NCBI RefSeq assembly: GCF_004402045.1
Contig: NZ_SOMG01000023.1
Coordinates: forward strand, 372,001 to 436,000
Length of the DNA: 64,000 nt
Direction: 5' to 3'
From: Lelliottia nimipressuralis
GTDB taxonomy: Bacteria > Pseudomonadota > Gammaproteobacteria > Enterobacterales > Enterobacteriaceae
The notes below the pieces were generated by a model. The model saw nothing but the letters and a program-made list of their open reading frames with translations, was not told where the DNA came from and made no database searches. Below are positions 32,388-42,552 of the stretch, in pieces (within the stretch, counting starts at the first letter, position 1; each line of letters opens with the position of its first letter). A program made the translations under genes and the position numbers.

Positions 32388-32628
32388 TGCGTGCGTTCCT
32401 GTACAGGCTACGCGGGTTCATTCTTCACCGGGAAAGGCAGAACCAGGCAAGTTGATGTTGCCGCGTAGATGACGGAACTGCTCCCGGGCCCGGTGACTGG
32501 TTGCTACACCAGCGGAGCAGGCCGCGGAGAAGAATAGTCAATTCAATGGATCTGAAGAAGGCAAAAAATGCAGTTACATGGGCTTTCATACGAAATGGGA
32601 AGGCGCTACGCAAAATCGTGATAGCGGC

Positions 32629-32657
32629 TTGCAAGCCAACAGGCGGTGATGCACAAT
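32629..32657 (+). promoter_or_regulatory. Candidate promoter for the sRNA upstream of acnB
   Basis: TTGCAA (32629-32634) and CACAAT (32652-32657) have a 17-base spacer, each matching 4 of 6 sigma-70 consensus positions. The predicted start would be near 32663-32665. Confidence 0.4.
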
Positions 32658-32662
32658 ATTTC

Positions 32663-32744
32663 ACGTTGGTGTTGCCGCAAATCTGCCAGCCCGGTGTGCT
32701 ACCACCGCAAGGCAACAAATTAACCGCTACCAGGCGGTTTTTTT
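32663..32744 (+). ncRNA. Candidate small RNA (about 82 nt) upstream of acnB
   Basis: A compact structured segment ending in an intrinsic terminator with no plus-strand gene before it. TGTTGCC (32670-32676) pairs with GGCAACA (32711-32717), enclosing a second hairpin CGGTG (32692-32696)/CACCG (32703-32707) with a 6-base loop. An unpaired AAAT follows, then terminator AACCGC (32722-32727)/GCGGTT (32734-32739) with a 7-T run. A 17-spaced promoter-like pair lies just upstream. The architecture fits an Hfq-type sRNA, but it may instead end an unrecognised longer transcript. No family recognised. Confidence 0.42.
32722..32744 (+). terminator. Intrinsic terminator without an assigned upstream gene
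   Basis: AACCGC and GCGGTT form a 6-base-pair stem with a 6-base loop, followed by seven T. It points rightward 84 bases before the acnB -35 box. The nearest upstream genes are on the opposite strand, so its transcript is unaccounted for. Confidence 0.75.
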
Positions 32745-32827
32745 GTACCCAAAATTCGTCTTGTCTCCCCGCTACACCATGCTTAACGATTCAGCAAATT
32801 TTTTAATGTTGCTTTTTTGTAAACGGA

Positions 32828-32856
32828 TTAACACTGTGCAGAAATCCTGCTATGCT
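32828..32856 (+). promoter_or_regulatory. acnB promoter
   Basis: TTAACA (32828-32833), a 17-base spacer and TATGCT (32851-32856) form a good sigma-70 promoter. It gives a leader of roughly 95 bases before the GTG start. In E. coli the acnB leader is the target of RyhB sRNA. A TGCCCGA/TCGGGCA palindrome overlaps the start region (32856-32876). Confidence 0.7.
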
Positions 32857-32956
32857 GCCCGACGCGGTATCGGGCATTTACCCTACAAACTGCTGTCTCA
32901 CAGGAGCGTGAAGAGAACGCCCGCCGCATATGACAATGAGAGCGAGGAGAACCGTC

Positions 32957-35554
32957 GTGCTAGAAGAATACCGTAAGCACGTAGCAGAACGTGCCGCCGA
33001 GGGAATTGTACCCAAACCTTTAGATGCAACCCAAATGGCCGCGCTCGTCGAGCTGCTGAAGAACCCGCCTAAGGGCGAAGAAGAATTCCTGTTAGATCTG
33101 TTGATCAACCGCGTACCGCCTGGCGTAGATGAAGCTGCCTACGTAAAAGCCGGATTCCTTGCTGCTATCGCCAAAGGCGAAGCCACCTCCCCACTGGTTA
33201 CTCCTGAAAAAGCTATTGAACTGCTCGGCACCATGCAGGGTGGTTACAACATTCATCCGCTGATTGACGCGCTGGATAACGACAAGCTGGCACCGATTGC
33301 CGCTAAAGCGCTCTCTTCCACGCTGCTGATGTTCGATAACTTCTACGATGTGGAAGAAAAAGCCAAAGCAGGCAACGTCTATGCGAAGCAGGTGATGCAG
33401 TCCTGGGCTGACGCCGAATGGTTCCTGAACCGTCCAGCGCTGGCTGAAAAAATTACCGTTACTGTTTTCAAAGTGACCGGTGAAACCAACACCGATGACC
33501 TCTCTCCGGCGCCGGATGCATGGTCTCGCCCGGATATCCCTCTGCACGCTCTGGCAATGCTGAAAAACGCCCGTGAAGGTATTGAGCCGGATCAGCCAGG
33601 CAGCGTCGGCCCGATCAAACAGATCGAAGCCCTGCAGAAAAAAGGTTTCCCGCTGGCTTACGTTGGTGACGTTGTCGGTACGGGCTCTTCTCGTAAATCC
33701 GCAACCAACTCCGTGCTGTGGTTCATGGGTGATGACATTCCTCATGTTCCGAACAAGCGCGGCGGTGGCCTGTGCCTCGGTGGCAAAATTGCCCCTATCT
33801 TCTTCAACACCATGGAAGATGCTGGCGCACTGCCAATCGAAGTGGACGTAAGTAACCTGAACATGGGCGACGTGATTGACGTTTATCCGTTCAAAGGTGA
33901 AGTGCGTAACCACGAGACAAACGAGCTGCTGGCAAGCTTCGAGCTGAAAACCGACGTGTTGGTTGACGAAGTGCGTGCCGGTGGTCGTATTCCGCTGATT
34001 ATCGGTCGTGGCCTGACCACCAAAGCGCGTGAAGCGCTGGGCCTGCCGCATTCAGACGTTTTCCGTCAGGCGAAAGATGTGGCTGAGAGCGACCGTGGTT
34101 ACTCTCTGGCGCAGAAGATGGTTGGTCGCGCATGCGGCGTAGCCGGTGTTCGCCCAGGCGCGTATTGTGAGCCGAAGATGACCTCCGTGGGTTCTCAGGA
34201 CACCACCGGCCCAATGACCCGTGACGAACTGAAAGATCTGGCGTGCCTGGGCTTCTCTTCCGATCTGGTGATGCAGTCCTTCTGCCACACCGCGGCGTAT
34301 CCGAAGCCGGTTGACGTGACCACGCACCACACACTGCCAGACTTCATCATGAACCGTGGCGGTGTTTCCCTGCGTCCGGGTGACGGCGTCATCCACTCCT
34401 GGCTGAACCGTATGCTGCTGCCGGATACCGTGGGCACCGGCGGTGACTCCCATACCCGTTTCCCAATCGGTATCTCTTTCCCGGCGGGCTCAGGTCTGGT
34501 GGCCTTTGCTGCGGCGACCGGTGTGATGCCGCTGGATATGCCGGAGTCCGTGCTGGTCCGCTTCAAAGGTAAAATGCAGCCGGGTATCACCCTGCGCGAC
34601 CTGGTTCACGCGATCCCGCTGTATGCGATTAAACAGGGCCTGCTGACCGTTGAGAAGAAAGGTAAGAAAAACATCTTCTCTGGCCGCATCCTGGAAATTG
34701 AAGGTCTGCCGGATCTGAAAGTTGAGCAGGCGTTCGAGCTGACCGATGCCTCCGCTGAGCGTTCTGCTGCTGGCTGTACCATCAAGCTGAACAAAGAGCC
34801 GATTATTGAGTATCTGAGCTCTAACATCGTGCTCCTGAAGTGGATGATTGCGGAAGGCTACGGCGACCGTCGTACGCTGGAGCGTCGTATCCAGGGCATG
34901 GAAAAATGGTTGGCCGATCCGCAACTGCTGGAAGCCGATGCTGACGCAGAGTACGCGGCAGTGATCGACATCGATCTGGCGGATATCAAAGAGCCAATCC
35001 TGTGTGCACCGAACGATCCGGACGACGCGCGTCCGCTGTCTGAGGTTCAGGGCGAGAAGATCGACGAAGTGTTCATCGGATCCTGTATGACTAACATCGG
35101 TCACTTCCGTGCTGCCGGTAAACTGCTGGATACCCATAAAGGCCAGCTGCCAACCCGTCTGTGGGTGGCGCCGCCAACCCGTATGGATGCGGCTCAGCTG
35201 ACTGAAGAGGGCTACTACAGCGTGTTTGGTAAGAGCGGGGCGCGTATCGAAATTCCTGGCTGTTCCCTGTGTATGGGTAACCAGGCGCGCGTAGCTGACG
35301 GTGCGACGGTGGTGTCCACCTCTACCCGTAACTTCCCGAACCGTTTAGGTACCGGTGCAAACGTCTTCCTGGCTTCTGCGGAGCTGGCGGCGGTTGCGGC
35401 GCTGATTGGCAAACTGCCAACGCCGGAAGAGTACCAGACCTTTGTGGCTCAGGTTGATAAGACGGCGGTGGATACCTATCGCTATCTGAACTTCGACCAG
35501 CTCTCTCAGTACACCGAGAAGGCTGACGGGGTTATCTTCCAGACGGCAGTATAA
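32957..35554 (+). CDS. acnB: Aconitate hydratase B
   Basis: Main TCA-cycle aconitase: isomerises citrate to isocitrate, also acts on 2-methylaconitate, and binds mRNA when its iron-sulphur cluster is lost. It has 865 residues from a GTG start at 32957, chosen because GAGGAG lies upstream and it matches the E. coli N-terminus ([15 protein letters not shown]). It shows the N-terminal HEAT-like domain (about 1-160), the swivel domain with [16 protein letters not shown], and the 4Fe-4S cysteines in [13 protein letters not shown] and [12 protein letters not shown]. Single gene with its own promoter and terminator. Confidence 0.97.
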   Translation: MLEEYRKHVAERAAEGIVPKPLDATQMAALVELLKNPPKGEEEFLLDLLINRVPPGVDEAAYVKAGFLAAIAKGEATSPLVTPEKAIELLGTMQGGYNIHPLIDALDNDKLAPIAAKALSSTLLMFDNFYDVEEKAKAGNVYAKQVMQSWADAEWFLNRPALAEKITVTVFKVTGETNTDDLSPAPDAWSRPDIPLHALAMLKNAREGIEPDQPGSVGPIKQIEALQKKGFPLAYVGDVVGTGSSRKSATNSVLWFMGDDIPHVPNKRGGGLCLGGKIAPIFFNTMEDAGALPIEVDVSNLNMGDVIDVYPFKGEVRNHETNELLASFELKTDVLVDEVRAGGRIPLIIGRGLTTKAREALGLPHSDVFRQAKDVAESDRGYSLAQKMVGRACGVAGVRPGAYCEPKMTSVGSQDTTGPMTRDELKDLACLGFSSDLVMQSFCHTAAYPKPVDVTTHHTLPDFIMNRGGVSLRPGDGVIHSWLNRMLLPDTVGTGGDSHTRFPIGISFPAGSGLVAFAAATGVMPLDMPESVLVRFKGKMQPGITLRDLVHAIPLYAIKQGLLTVEKKGKKNIFSGRILEIEGLPDLKVEQAFELTDASAERSAAGCTIKLNKEPIIEYLSSNIVLLKWMIAEGYGDRRTLERRIQGMEKWLADPQLLEADADAEYAAVIDIDLADIKEPILCAPNDPDDARPLSEVQGEKIDEVFIGSCMTNIGHFRAAGKLLDTHKGQLPTRLWVAPPTRMDAAQLTEEGYYSVFGKSGARIEIPGCSLCMGNQARVADGATVVSTSTRNFPNRLGTGANVFLASAELAAVAALIGKLPTPEEYQTFVAQVDKTAVDTYRYLNFDQLSQYTEKADGVIFQTAV

Positions 35555-35560
35555 AAGCTA

Positions 35561-35606
35561 CCCTCTCCCGTGGGAGAGGAGCTGGGGGTGAGGGCACCAG
35601 ACCGCA
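35561..35606. repeat. CCCTCTCC-type intergenic palindrome after acnB
   Basis: CCTCTCCC (35562-35569) and GGGAGAGG (35572-35579) with a 2-base gap, followed by GCTGGGGGTGAGGGC. The element has the same motif as 14739-14772 and is a dispersed enterobacterial intergenic repeat type. Confidence 0.65.
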
Positions 35607-35617
35607 CCTGACCCATT

Positions 35618-35646
35618 GCCCGGTGGCGCTACGCTTACCGGGCCTA
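35618..35646. repeat. REP element after acnB
   Basis: GCCCGGT (35618-35624) and ACCGGGC (35637-35643) around GGCGCTACGCTT, then CTAC. This is the standard REP palindrome. Confidence 0.8.
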
Positions 35647-35647
35647 C

Positions 35648-35678
35648 AAAACCCATCGCAACTGCGGTGGGTTTTTAT
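35648..35678 (+). terminator. Intrinsic terminator after acnB
   Basis: AAAACCCA (35648-35655) pairs with TGGGTTTT (35668-35675), with an inner CGC/GCG pair and continuing T-rich sequence. Confidence 0.8.
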
Positions 35679-35760
35679 TTTCATTCCTCCCACCTCTCAC
35701 GCTTTTTTTCTTCCTCTCTGCTGCGATAATTACCCTAATGGCTTTGCAGAGGAAAATACT

Positions 35761-36123
35761 ATGGATTACGAATTTCTGCGCGACATCACCGGAGTGGTGA
35801 AAGTGCGTATGTCGATGGGCCACGAAGCCGTTGGACACTGGTTTAACGAAGAGGTGAAAGAAAATCTCGCACTTCTTGATGAAGTTGAACAGGCGGCAGA
35901 TACGGTGAAAGGCAGTGAACGCTCCTGGCAACGTGCCGGACATGAATACACGCTGTGGATGGATGGCGAAGAAGTCATGGTGCGTGCCAATCAGCTCGAG
36001 TTTTCAGGTGACGAGATGGAAGAGGGGATGAACTACTATGACGAAGAAAGTCTGTCGATGTGCGGCGTGGAAGACTTCCTTCAGGTGGTGAATGCCTACC
36101 GTGAATTTATGAAACAGAAGTAA
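35761..36123 (+). CDS. yacL: Conserved UPF0231 family protein YacL
   Basis: Acidic cytoplasmic protein of 120 residues, identical in length to E. coli YacL ([23 protein letters not shown] at the start, ending REFMKQK). No catalytic motif is visible and its function is unknown. The ATG at 35761 follows AGAGGAAAATACT. An upstream in-frame ATG at 35623 lies in the REP/terminator region and is rejected. Convergent with speD. Confidence 0.93.
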   Translation: MDYEFLRDITGVVKVRMSMGHEAVGHWFNEEVKENLALLDEVEQAADTVKGSERSWQRAGHEYTLWMDGEEVMVRANQLEFSGDEMEEGMNYYDEESLSMCGVEDFLQVVNAYREFMKQK

Positions 36124-36154
36124 CTTCCCGAAGCGTCCTTGCTCCGGGCAACAC

Positions 36155-36949
36155 TTACACGGCCGGAATATTGCGGCCGTAGTAGATCTCGCGCATCTCT
36201 TTCCAGAGCAGGTCAGTGATGGCCTTACGCTCTTCTTCGCTCAAATCTTCCGGCTTCGTGTGGAACATATAGTGTTTAAGGTCGAATTCCTTCAGTAACA
36301 TCTTGGTATGGAAGATGTTTTCCTGATATACGTTCACGTCCATCATGTCGTACAACGATTTCATGTCGTCGGACATAAAGTTCTGAATAGAATTGATCTC
36401 GTGGTCGATGAAGTGCTTCATGCCGTTGATATCACGGGTAAAACCACGGACGCGATAATCAATCGTAACGATGTCCGATTCCAGCTGGTGGATTAAATAG
36501 TTCAGCGCGTTCAGCGGGGAAATCACGCCGCAGGTCGACACTTCGATATCCGCGCGGAACGTACACAGCCCGCCTTCCGGGTGGCTTTCCGGGTAGGTGT
36601 GAACGCAGATATGGCTTTTATCAAGGTGCGCGACAACCACTTCCGGCAGCGGGCCCGGATGTTCAGTTTTGTCGATAAGCTTCGGATCGACCGGCTCTTC
36701 GCTGACCAGTATGGTCACGCTGGCGCCCTGGGGTTCATAATCCTGGCGGGCGATATTCAGAATGTTTGCGCCGATAATCGAACAGGTTTCTGACAGGATC
36801 TCGGTCAGACGGTTGGCGTTGTAGAGTTCATCGATATAGGCGATGTAACCATCGCGTTCTTCCGCTGTTTTGGCATAGCAGATATCGTAAATACAAAAAC
36901 TCAGGCTTTTGGTCAGGTTGTTAAAGCCATGCAGTTTAAGCTTTTTCAA
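36155..36949 (-). CDS. speD: S-adenosylmethionine decarboxylase proenzyme
   Basis: Pyruvoyl enzyme making decarboxylated AdoMet, the aminopropyl donor for spermidine. It has 264 residues. Self-cleavage occurs between K111 and S112 ([12 protein letters not shown]); Ser112 becomes the pyruvoyl group. The active-site cysteine lies in [10 protein letters not shown]. The start is TTG at 36949, immediately after the speE stop (TAA TTG) and preceded by GGGGTGAGC inside speE, so translation is coupled. E. coli speD, as I recall, also uses TTG. Confidence 0.96.
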   Translation of the reverse strand: MKKLKLHGFNNLTKSLSFCIYDICYAKTAEERDGYIAYIDELYNANRLTEILSETCSIIGANILNIARQDYEPQGASVTILVSEEPVDPKLIDKTEHPGPLPEVVVAHLDKSHICVHTYPESHPEGGLCTFRADIEVSTCGVISPLNALNYLIHQLESDIVTIDYRVRGFTRDINGMKHFIDHEINSIQNFMSDDMKSLYDMMDVNVYQENIFHTKMLLKEFDLKHYMFHTKPEDLSEEERKAITDLLWKEMREIYYGRNIPAV

Positions 36950-37819
36950 TTAGCTCACCCCCTTTGTGGATAATGCATCTTGCAGGTACTGCGGCAACGC
37001 AAACGCAGCAGTATGCACGGCCGGATTGTAGTATCGGCATTGAAGACCAGCCTGGTGGAAGCGGGCCTGGATAATTTCGGTGGAGAGATGGCGCAATAAG
37101 TCGTTATCCGTTGCCCAGGCGAAGGTCATGATCCCGCCGTAGTACGTCGGAATAGCGGCCTGATAGAAGCTGACATCGCTGAAGTAGGTGCTCAGCTTGC
37201 GATGGCTGTCGATCGCTTCGTCCTGCTGCAGGAAGCAGACGCCATTTTGTGCGACAAAGATCCCGCCAGGGTTCAGGCAGCGCTTGCAGCCTTCGTAGAA
37301 GGAGGAGGTAAACAGCGATGCGCCGGGGCCGATCGGGTCGGTACAGTCGGAGATAATGACGTCAAAGGTCTGGGTAGTCTGATTAACGAAGTTCACGCCA
37401 TCGTCAATCACCAGACTAAAGCGCGGATCGTCATAGCTGCCGGCATTGTGGTTGGGCAGGTACTGGCGGCAGAAAGAGACCACACCCGCATCGATTTCCA
37501 CCATGGTGATGGTTTCAATAGACCGATGGCGGGAAACCTCACGCAGCATAGCACCGTCGCCACCGCCGATAATCAGGACATGCTTCGCATGACCGTGCGC
37601 CAGCAGCGGGACGTGGGTCATCATCTCATGATAGATAAACTCATCCCGCTCGGTCGTTTGCACGACGCCGTCCAGCGCCATTACGCGGCCAAAGGCGGCA
37701 TTCTCGAAGATGATTAAATCCTGGTGATCGGTTTTCTCATGATAGAGCACGTTATCAACGGCAAAGTACTGACCAAACTGGTCATGCAGTGTTTCATGCC
37801 ACAACGTGTGGTCGGCCAT
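36950..37819 (-). CDS. speE: Spermidine synthase
   Basis: Transfers the aminopropyl group from decarboxylated AdoMet to putrescine. It has 289 residues. Visible are the N-terminal [24 protein letters not shown] (shown as its ends WHETLHDQ and VLYHEKT), the AdoMet-site [16 protein letters not shown] and the catalytic region [13 protein letters not shown], where the Asp pair binds the diamine. AGGAGGAG precedes the ATG. It is first in the speE-speD operon. Confidence 0.97.
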   Translation of the reverse strand: MADHTLWHETLHDQFGQYFAVDNVLYHEKTDHQDLIIFENAAFGRVMALDGVVQTTERDEFIYHEMMTHVPLLAHGHAKHVLIIGGGDGAMLREVSRHRSIETITMVEIDAGVVSFCRQYLPNHNAGSYDDPRFSLVIDDGVNFVNQTTQTFDVIISDCTDPIGPGASLFTSSFYEGCKRCLNPGGIFVAQNGVCFLQQDEAIDSHRKLSTYFSDVSFYQAAIPTYYGGIMTFAWATDNDLLRHLSTEIIQARFHQAGLQCRYYNPAVHTAAFALPQYLQDALSTKGVS

Positions 37820-37886
37820 ATGCGGACTCCTCCTGTGTTAACATCCGTTACACTCATCAAAAAATAAGCGAAACATGATAGCTAAC

Positions 37887-37910
37887 TATAACCGTGGTTG
37901 CACGGCTATA
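37887..37910 (-). terminator. Hairpin between yacC and speE
   Basis: TATAACCGTG pairs with CACGGCTATA (one A-C mismatch) around loop GTTG, in the 116-base gap between the yacC stop and speE start. It probably ends yacC transcripts; it is also close to the speE promoter region. Confidence 0.5.
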
Positions 37911-37935
37911 GGCTCAACAAGGGGCGTCGGGAAGG

Positions 37936-38283
37936 TTATTTCACGTAGGCGAGAAGGCTGAGTGAATCACGAGCCAGCGCTTTGCATTTTTTTGCAGTGG
38001 GGATACCAATGCCGCTTAAGTCACGGTAGCTGTCTTCACCGAGCGCCTTCATGTCGAAGCTGTCGTAGTTGCTGAGATCCCACTGGTTCTGCTGGGCAAA
38101 AAAGACCAGTGCGCGGCGAATTTGCCCGTTGGGTAAATTCTGGTAGCCACAATCATTTTTCAGGAATACAAAAACCGCCGTTAAATCGGCCATATCTTCC
38201 GCTTCATTTTCACTTAGCGCATAGCTGTTCGCACACATTGCCATCAGGCTACCGAACAAAATTGTCCTGAAAAACGTCTTCAT
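37936..38283 (-). CDS. yacC: PulS/OutS-family pilotin-like protein YacC
   Basis: Exported protein of 115 residues with a signal peptide ([22 protein letters not shown]; Cys17 is not in a good lipobox). The mature part contains two cysteines, in [10 protein letters not shown] and [10 protein letters not shown], that could form the disulphide of the type II secretion pilotin fold. The function of YacC itself is not established. The ATG at 38283 matches the E. coli protein. No type II secretion genes are in the window. Confidence 0.88.
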   Translation of the reverse strand: MKTFFRTILFGSLMAMCANSYALSENEAEDMADLTAVFVFLKNDCGYQNLPNGQIRRALVFFAQQNQWDLSNYDSFDMKALGEDSYRDLSGIGIPTAKKCKALARDSLSLLAYVK

Positions 38284-38362
38284 TGCTTCTACCACATCTT
38301 CACGGAAAATTAACGTTAGCATACTTGATGCCAGCGCGACGATCTTTATTATTGCCGCCGTG

Positions 38363-38394
38363 CTTGACCTTCCGGTAAGGGGAGGGTTTATGCT
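38363..38394 (+). promoter_or_regulatory. CueR-type copper-responsive promoter of cueO
   Basis: TTGACC (38364-38369) and TATGCT (38389-38394) are separated by 19 bases, the overlong spacer typical of MerR-family activation. Inside lies the dyad ACCTTCC (38367-38373)/GGAGGGT, close to the CueR consensus. It sits 35 bases before the cueO start. The cueR gene is not in this window. Confidence 0.82.
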
Positions 38395-38428
38395 CAAAAG
38401 ATCGCCTGCTGGAAATAAGGAAATGAAC

Positions 38429-39997
38429 ATGCAACGTCGTGATTTTTTGAAATACTCCGTTGCGCTGGGGGCTGCCAGCGCATTACCACTCTGGAGCCGC
38501 GCGGTTTTCGCCGCTGACAGACCTGCCTTACCTATCCCTGATTTACTGACCGCTGACGCCCGCAGCCGTATCCAGCTTGTTGTTCAGTCCGGCAAAACGA
38601 CGTTCGGTGAGCACAATGCCACCACGTGGGGCTATAACGGCAATCTGCTCGGTCCGGCGCTTCAGTTACGTAAAGGGAAATCGGTGACGGTGGATATATA
38701 CAATACGCTCGCTGAAGAGACGACGCTGCACTGGCACGGGCTGGAAGTGCCGGGCGAGGTGGACGGCGGGCCGCAGGGGGTCATAAAAGCGGGCGGCAAG
38801 CGCAGCGTCACCTTTACGCCCGATCAGCGTGCAGCCACCTGTTGGTTTCATCCGCATCAGCATGGCAAAACCGGCCATCAGGTAGCGATGGGGCTGGCGG
38901 GGCTGGTGCTGATTGAAGACGACGAAAGCCGCCTTCTGCGCCTGCCTAAACAGTGGGGCATCGACGACGTGCCGGTGATTGTGCAGGACAAGAAATTCAC
39001 CGCTGACGGGCAAATTGACTTCCAGCTGGACGTTATGAGCGCGGCGGTCGGCTGGTTTGGCGACACGTTGCTGACCAACGGTGCCCTTTACCCTCAGCAT
39101 GCCGCACCGAAAGGCTGGTTGCGCCTGCGCCTGCTCAACGGCTGTAACGCACGCTCACTCAATTTCGCCGCCAGTGATAAACGTCCTCTGTACGTGGTTG
39201 CCAGCGACGGAGGTCTGCTGCCCGAGCCGGTGAAGGTAAACGAGTTACCGATGCTGATGGGGGAACGTTTTGAAGTGCTGGTGGATATCAGCGACGGCAA
39301 AGCGTTTGACCTGGTGACGCTGCCGGTCAGTCAGATGGGGATGGCGGTTGCGCCCTTTGATAAGGCACACCCGGTGCTCCGCATTCAGCCGTTGCTGGTG
39401 ACCGCTTCCGGCACGTTGCCGGATAGCTTAACCACCCTGCCAGCACTCCCTTCGCTTGACGGGCTTACGCAACGCAAACTGCAGCTCTCCATGAACCCGA
39501 TGCTCGACATGATGGGCATGCAGGCGCTGATGGCGAAATATGGCGATAAGGCGATGGCGGGGATGCACCACGGGCAGATGATGGGCCATATGAATATGGA
39601 CCACGGAAAAATGGGTGGTATGGGGAACATGAATCACGGCGAGCATGGCTTTGATTTCCACAACGCTAATATGATCAACGGCAAAGCGTTCGACATGAAC
39701 ACGCCGATGTTTGCTGCCGCAAAAGGACAGTTTGAACGCTGGGTGATTTCAGGCGAAGGGGACATGATGCTGCATCCGTTCCATATCCACGGTACCCAGT
39801 TCCGCATTCTCTCCGAGAACGGTAAGACCCCTGATGCCCATCGCGCGGGCTGGAAGGATACGGTGAGAGTGGAAGGTGGCGTCAGCGAGGTGCTGGTGAA
39901 GTTTGACCACGACGCGCCGAAGGAGTTTGCCTACATGGCGCACTGCCATCTGCTGGAGCATGAGGATACGGGGATGATGCTTGGTTTTACCGTATAA
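38429..39997 (+). CDS. cueO: Multicopper oxidase CueO
   Basis: Periplasmic cuprous oxidase protecting against copper. It has 522 residues. The twin-arginine signal RRDFLK near the start leads to folded export. Copper sites are visible as [34 protein letters not shown] and the C-terminal [14 protein letters not shown] Met/His-rich insert (about residues 360-415, for example [20 protein letters not shown]) binds substrate copper. The ATG at 38429 is preferred over 38423 because AAGG lies 8 bases upstream. Promoter is CueR-type. Confidence 0.97.
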   Translation: MQRRDFLKYSVALGAASALPLWSRAVFAADRPALPIPDLLTADARSRIQLVVQSGKTTFGEHNATTWGYNGNLLGPALQLRKGKSVTVDIYNTLAEETTLHWHGLEVPGEVDGGPQGVIKAGGKRSVTFTPDQRAATCWFHPHQHGKTGHQVAMGLAGLVLIEDDESRLLRLPKQWGIDDVPVIVQDKKFTADGQIDFQLDVMSAAVGWFGDTLLTNGALYPQHAAPKGWLRLRLLNGCNARSLNFAASDKRPLYVVASDGGLLPEPVKVNELPMLMGERFEVLVDISDGKAFDLVTLPVSQMGMAVAPFDKAHPVLRIQPLLVTASGTLPDSLTTLPALPSLDGLTQRKLQLSMNPMLDMMGMQALMAKYGDKAMAGMHHGQMMGHMNMDHGKMGGMGNMNHGEHGFDFHNANMINGKAFDMNTPMFAAAKGQFERWVISGEGDMMLHPFHIHGTQFRILSENGKTPDAHRAGWKDTVRVEGGVSEVLVKFDHDAPKEFAYMAHCHLLEHEDTGMMLGFTV

Positions 39998-40002
39998 AAA
40001 AA

Positions 40003-40077
40003 GCCGGGTGGCGGCTTCGCCTTACCCGGCCTACATATGGCACCCGTAGGCCCGGTAAGCGTAGCGCCACCGGGCTT
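40003..40077. repeat. Inverted REP pair (BIME) between cueO and gcd
   Basis: Two REP palindromes in opposite orientation: GCCGGGTGGCGGCTTCGCC-TTACCCGGCCTAC (40003-40034) and GTAGGCCCGGTAAGC-GTAGCGCCACCGGGC (40046-40077). They lie between convergent genes and are likely to act as transcription barriers for both. Confidence 0.85.
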
Positions 40078-40082
40078 TTCAG

Positions 40083-42473
40083 TTACTTTCCTTCATCCGG
40101 CAGTGCATACGCGACAATATAGTCGCCCATCTTCGTGCCAAACGAACCGTGACCACCGGCAGAGATGACAACGTACTGCTTGCCATTCACTTCATAGGTC
40201 ATCGGCGTGGCTTGTCCACCGGCTGGCAGACGGCCTTGCCACAGTTTTTCACCGTTGGTCATGTTGTACGCGCGCAGGTAGTTATCTGCGGTTGCCGCGA
40301 TGAACAGCACGTTACCGGCGGTGGAAATCGGGCCACCCAGCATTGGCATACCCATATTAAACGGCACTGGAACTGGCATCGGGAACGGCATGCTGTCCTG
40401 CGGGGTACCAATACGTTTTTTCCACACGACCTGGTTAGTTTTCAGATCCAGACCGGAGATATAACCCCAGGCAGGCTGTTTACACGGCAGACCGAACGGA
40501 GACAGGAACGGGTTCAGCGTCACGCCAAACGGTACACCGTACTGCGGCTGAATGCCGGCTTCGGTACCGCTGCCTTTCGCATCTTTCGGCTGCTCCATTG
40601 GGTTACCTGGACCACGTGGGATCAGGCGGGATACAAACGGCAGAGCCATTGGGTTGGCAATCGCGACCTGACGGTTCGGGTCAACGGAAATGCCGCCCCA
40701 TTCGAACATCCCCAGGTTACCCGGGAAGACCAGCGTGCCCTGCTCAGAAGGTGGTGTGAAGATGCCTTCATAACGCAGCTGGTGGAACATCACGCGGCAC
40801 ACCAGCTGGTCAAACATGGTGGCGCCCCACATGTCTGCACCGCTGAGGTCTTTCTTCGGACGGAAGCTCAGATCGGAGAACGGCTGGGTTTTGCTGACGT
40901 AATCGCCTTTAGCAGCGCCCTGCGGAACCGGTTTTTCCGGTGCTGGCACAACCAGTTTACCGTTGCTGCGATCCAGTACGAAGATGTTACCCGTCTTCGC
41001 CGGCGCGTAAATCACCGGTACGGTTTTGCCATCAACGGTAATGTCCGCCAGCGTCGGCTGGGACGGCATATCCATATCCCACAGATCGTGGTGAACGGTC
41101 TGGTAGCTCCATGCCAGCTTACCGGTGGTCGCATTCAGCGCCACGATAGCACTCGCATAGCGTTCCTGCTCCGGTGTGCGGTTACCGCCCCAGATATCTG
41201 GCGTGGTCACACCCATCGGCAGGTAGACCAGGTCCAGCTTCGCGTCATACGCCGCTGGCGCCCAGGAGTTAGGCGAGTTAAAGGTAAAGGTGTGTTCATC
41301 CGACGGGATCGCGTTTGGATCTTTCGCGCCCGGGTCGAAGGCCCACAGCAGTTTACCGGTGTTCACATCGAAACCACGGATGACGCCAGAGGTTTCACGG
41401 GTGGAGAAGTTATCCGTTACCGAACCGGCAATCACGATAGTTTTATCGGTGATGATCGGCGGAGAGGTTGGCTCATACAGACCCGGCGTGGTGTCCGGCA
41501 TGTTGGTCTGCAGGTTCAGGATACCTTTATTAGCAAAGGTTTCGCACAGCTTGCCCGTTTCGGCGTTAATCGCGAACAGACGGCCGTCGTTCACCGGCAG
41601 CATAATGCGGCGAGGACAGTCGGCAATCACTTCCGGACTTGCGTTATCCGCACGCGCTTCGTGGTAAGAGACGCCACGGCAGGTGACATGCTGGAAGGAC
41701 GGGTTGGAGTTCAGCTGCGGATCGAAGTGCCATTTCTCTTTACCGGTGGCCGCGTCGAGCGCGAACAGACGCTGGTGCGCCGTACACAGGTAAAGCATGT
41801 TGCCCACTTTAATGGGGGTCACTTCGTTAGTCAGTTCACCCGGATCGTTCGGCATCTTCAGGTCGCCGGTACGGAATACCCAGGCTTCTTTCAGATTTTT
41901 AACGTTATCCGCGTTGATCTGCTTCAGCGGGGAGTAACGTTGGCCTTCCTGGTTACGACCATAGGCCGGCCAGTCGCCGTCAGCGACCTGGGAGATAGCG
42001 GCCGCAGGCGTGGATTCCGCGTTCAGCGTACCGTTGATCTCCTGCGGGTCGTTAAAGCCGGCCCAGGTGAGAATACCGCCGCTGATTAACAGGGCCACCA
42101 CCAGTGCCGCAACGGCACCGCTGGACGGCACAATCAGGCGACGCCAGACAAATGGCAGGATCAGCCAGATACCAAAGAAGACCAGAATGTCGCTGCGTGG
42201 CGTCAGTGCCCAGAAGTCGAAACCGACTTCCCAGACGCTCCAGATCATGGTTGCGAGGAGTAATGCGGCATATAGCCACAGTGCGGATTGTTTTCTACGC
42301 CAGAGCAGGACGGTTACGCCAAGCATAACCAGACCCGCAACGGGGTAGTACCAGGAGCCGCCAATTGCGACCAGCCAGACGCCACCGATTAACAGGTACA
42401 GGCCGCAGAAGGCGGCGAATAACGCTGTTAGTGTCACCAGTAGACGCGGCTGTTTAGAGTTTGTTTCAGCCAT
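40083..42473 (-). CDS. gcd: PQQ-dependent quinoprotein glucose dehydrogenase
   Basis: Inner-membrane enzyme oxidising glucose to gluconolactone in the periplasm and passing electrons to ubiquinone. It has 796 residues, the usual length: five membrane helices in the first 140 residues, then an eight-bladed propeller beginning near DGDWPAYGRNQEGQRYSPL, with the PQQ-domain repeats ALDAATGKEKWHFDP and ALNATTGKLAWSYQ. The enzyme needs PQQ; no pqq genes are in this window. Divergent from hpt with a CRP site between. Confidence 0.97.
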   Translation of the reverse strand: MAETNSKQPRLLVTLTALFAAFCGLYLLIGGVWLVAIGGSWYYPVAGLVMLGVTVLLWRRKQSALWLYAALLLATMIWSVWEVGFDFWALTPRSDILVFFGIWLILPFVWRRLIVPSSGAVAALVVALLISGGILTWAGFNDPQEINGTLNAESTPAAAISQVADGDWPAYGRNQEGQRYSPLKQINADNVKNLKEAWVFRTGDLKMPNDPGELTNEVTPIKVGNMLYLCTAHQRLFALDAATGKEKWHFDPQLNSNPSFQHVTCRGVSYHEARADNASPEVIADCPRRIMLPVNDGRLFAINAETGKLCETFANKGILNLQTNMPDTTPGLYEPTSPPIITDKTIVIAGSVTDNFSTRETSGVIRGFDVNTGKLLWAFDPGAKDPNAIPSDEHTFTFNSPNSWAPAAYDAKLDLVYLPMGVTTPDIWGGNRTPEQERYASAIVALNATTGKLAWSYQTVHHDLWDMDMPSQPTLADITVDGKTVPVIYAPAKTGNIFVLDRSNGKLVVPAPEKPVPQGAAKGDYVSKTQPFSDLSFRPKKDLSGADMWGATMFDQLVCRVMFHQLRYEGIFTPPSEQGTLVFPGNLGMFEWGGISVDPNRQVAIANPMALPFVSRLIPRGPGNPMEQPKDAKGSGTEAGIQPQYGVPFGVTLNPFLSPFGLPCKQPAWGYISGLDLKTNQVVWKKRIGTPQDSMPFPMPVPVPFNMGMPMLGGPISTAGNVLFIAATADNYLRAYNMTNGEKLWQGRLPAGGQATPMTYEVNGKQYVVISAGGHGSFGTKMGDYIVAYALPDEGK

Positions 42474-42536
42474 AGAAAGTGTACTCGTCAGTTTTTGTTA
42501 ATAATTTGCTAGCAACTAATTATAGGTATTAACAAG

Positions 42537-42552
42537 TGTGATCGGAATCACA
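42537..42552. promoter_or_regulatory. CRP site between gcd and hpt
   Basis: TGTGATCGGAATCACA is a perfect match to TGTGA-N6-TCACA. It lies 64 bases upstream of gcd and 130 bases upstream of hpt, so cAMP-CRP could act on either gene; CRP control of gcd is known in E. coli. Confidence 0.8.

Larger units (their letters stand above)
32066..32956. other. yacH-acnB intergenic region with unannotated elements
   Basis: An 891-base stretch without a standard gene. From left to right it holds the AT-rich yacH upstream region, a perfect hairpin (32246-32265), a 38-codon minus-strand membrane-protein ORF (32271-32387), a region with no clear signal (32400-32620), a candidate small RNA with promoter and intrinsic terminator on the plus strand (32629-32744), and the acnB promoter (32828-32856). 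Confidence 0.6.

Noticed and set aside
32425..32718. 97-residue minus-strand ORF in the same region
   Set aside because: No ribosome-binding site or recognisable domain; it overlaps the structured RNA candidate.
32501..32806. 101-residue plus-strand ORF upstream of acnB
   Set aside because: It runs through the intrinsic terminator at 32722-32744, its usable ATG (32546) has no ribosome-binding site at the right distance, and the composition is not protein-like. The sRNA interpretation fits the structure better.
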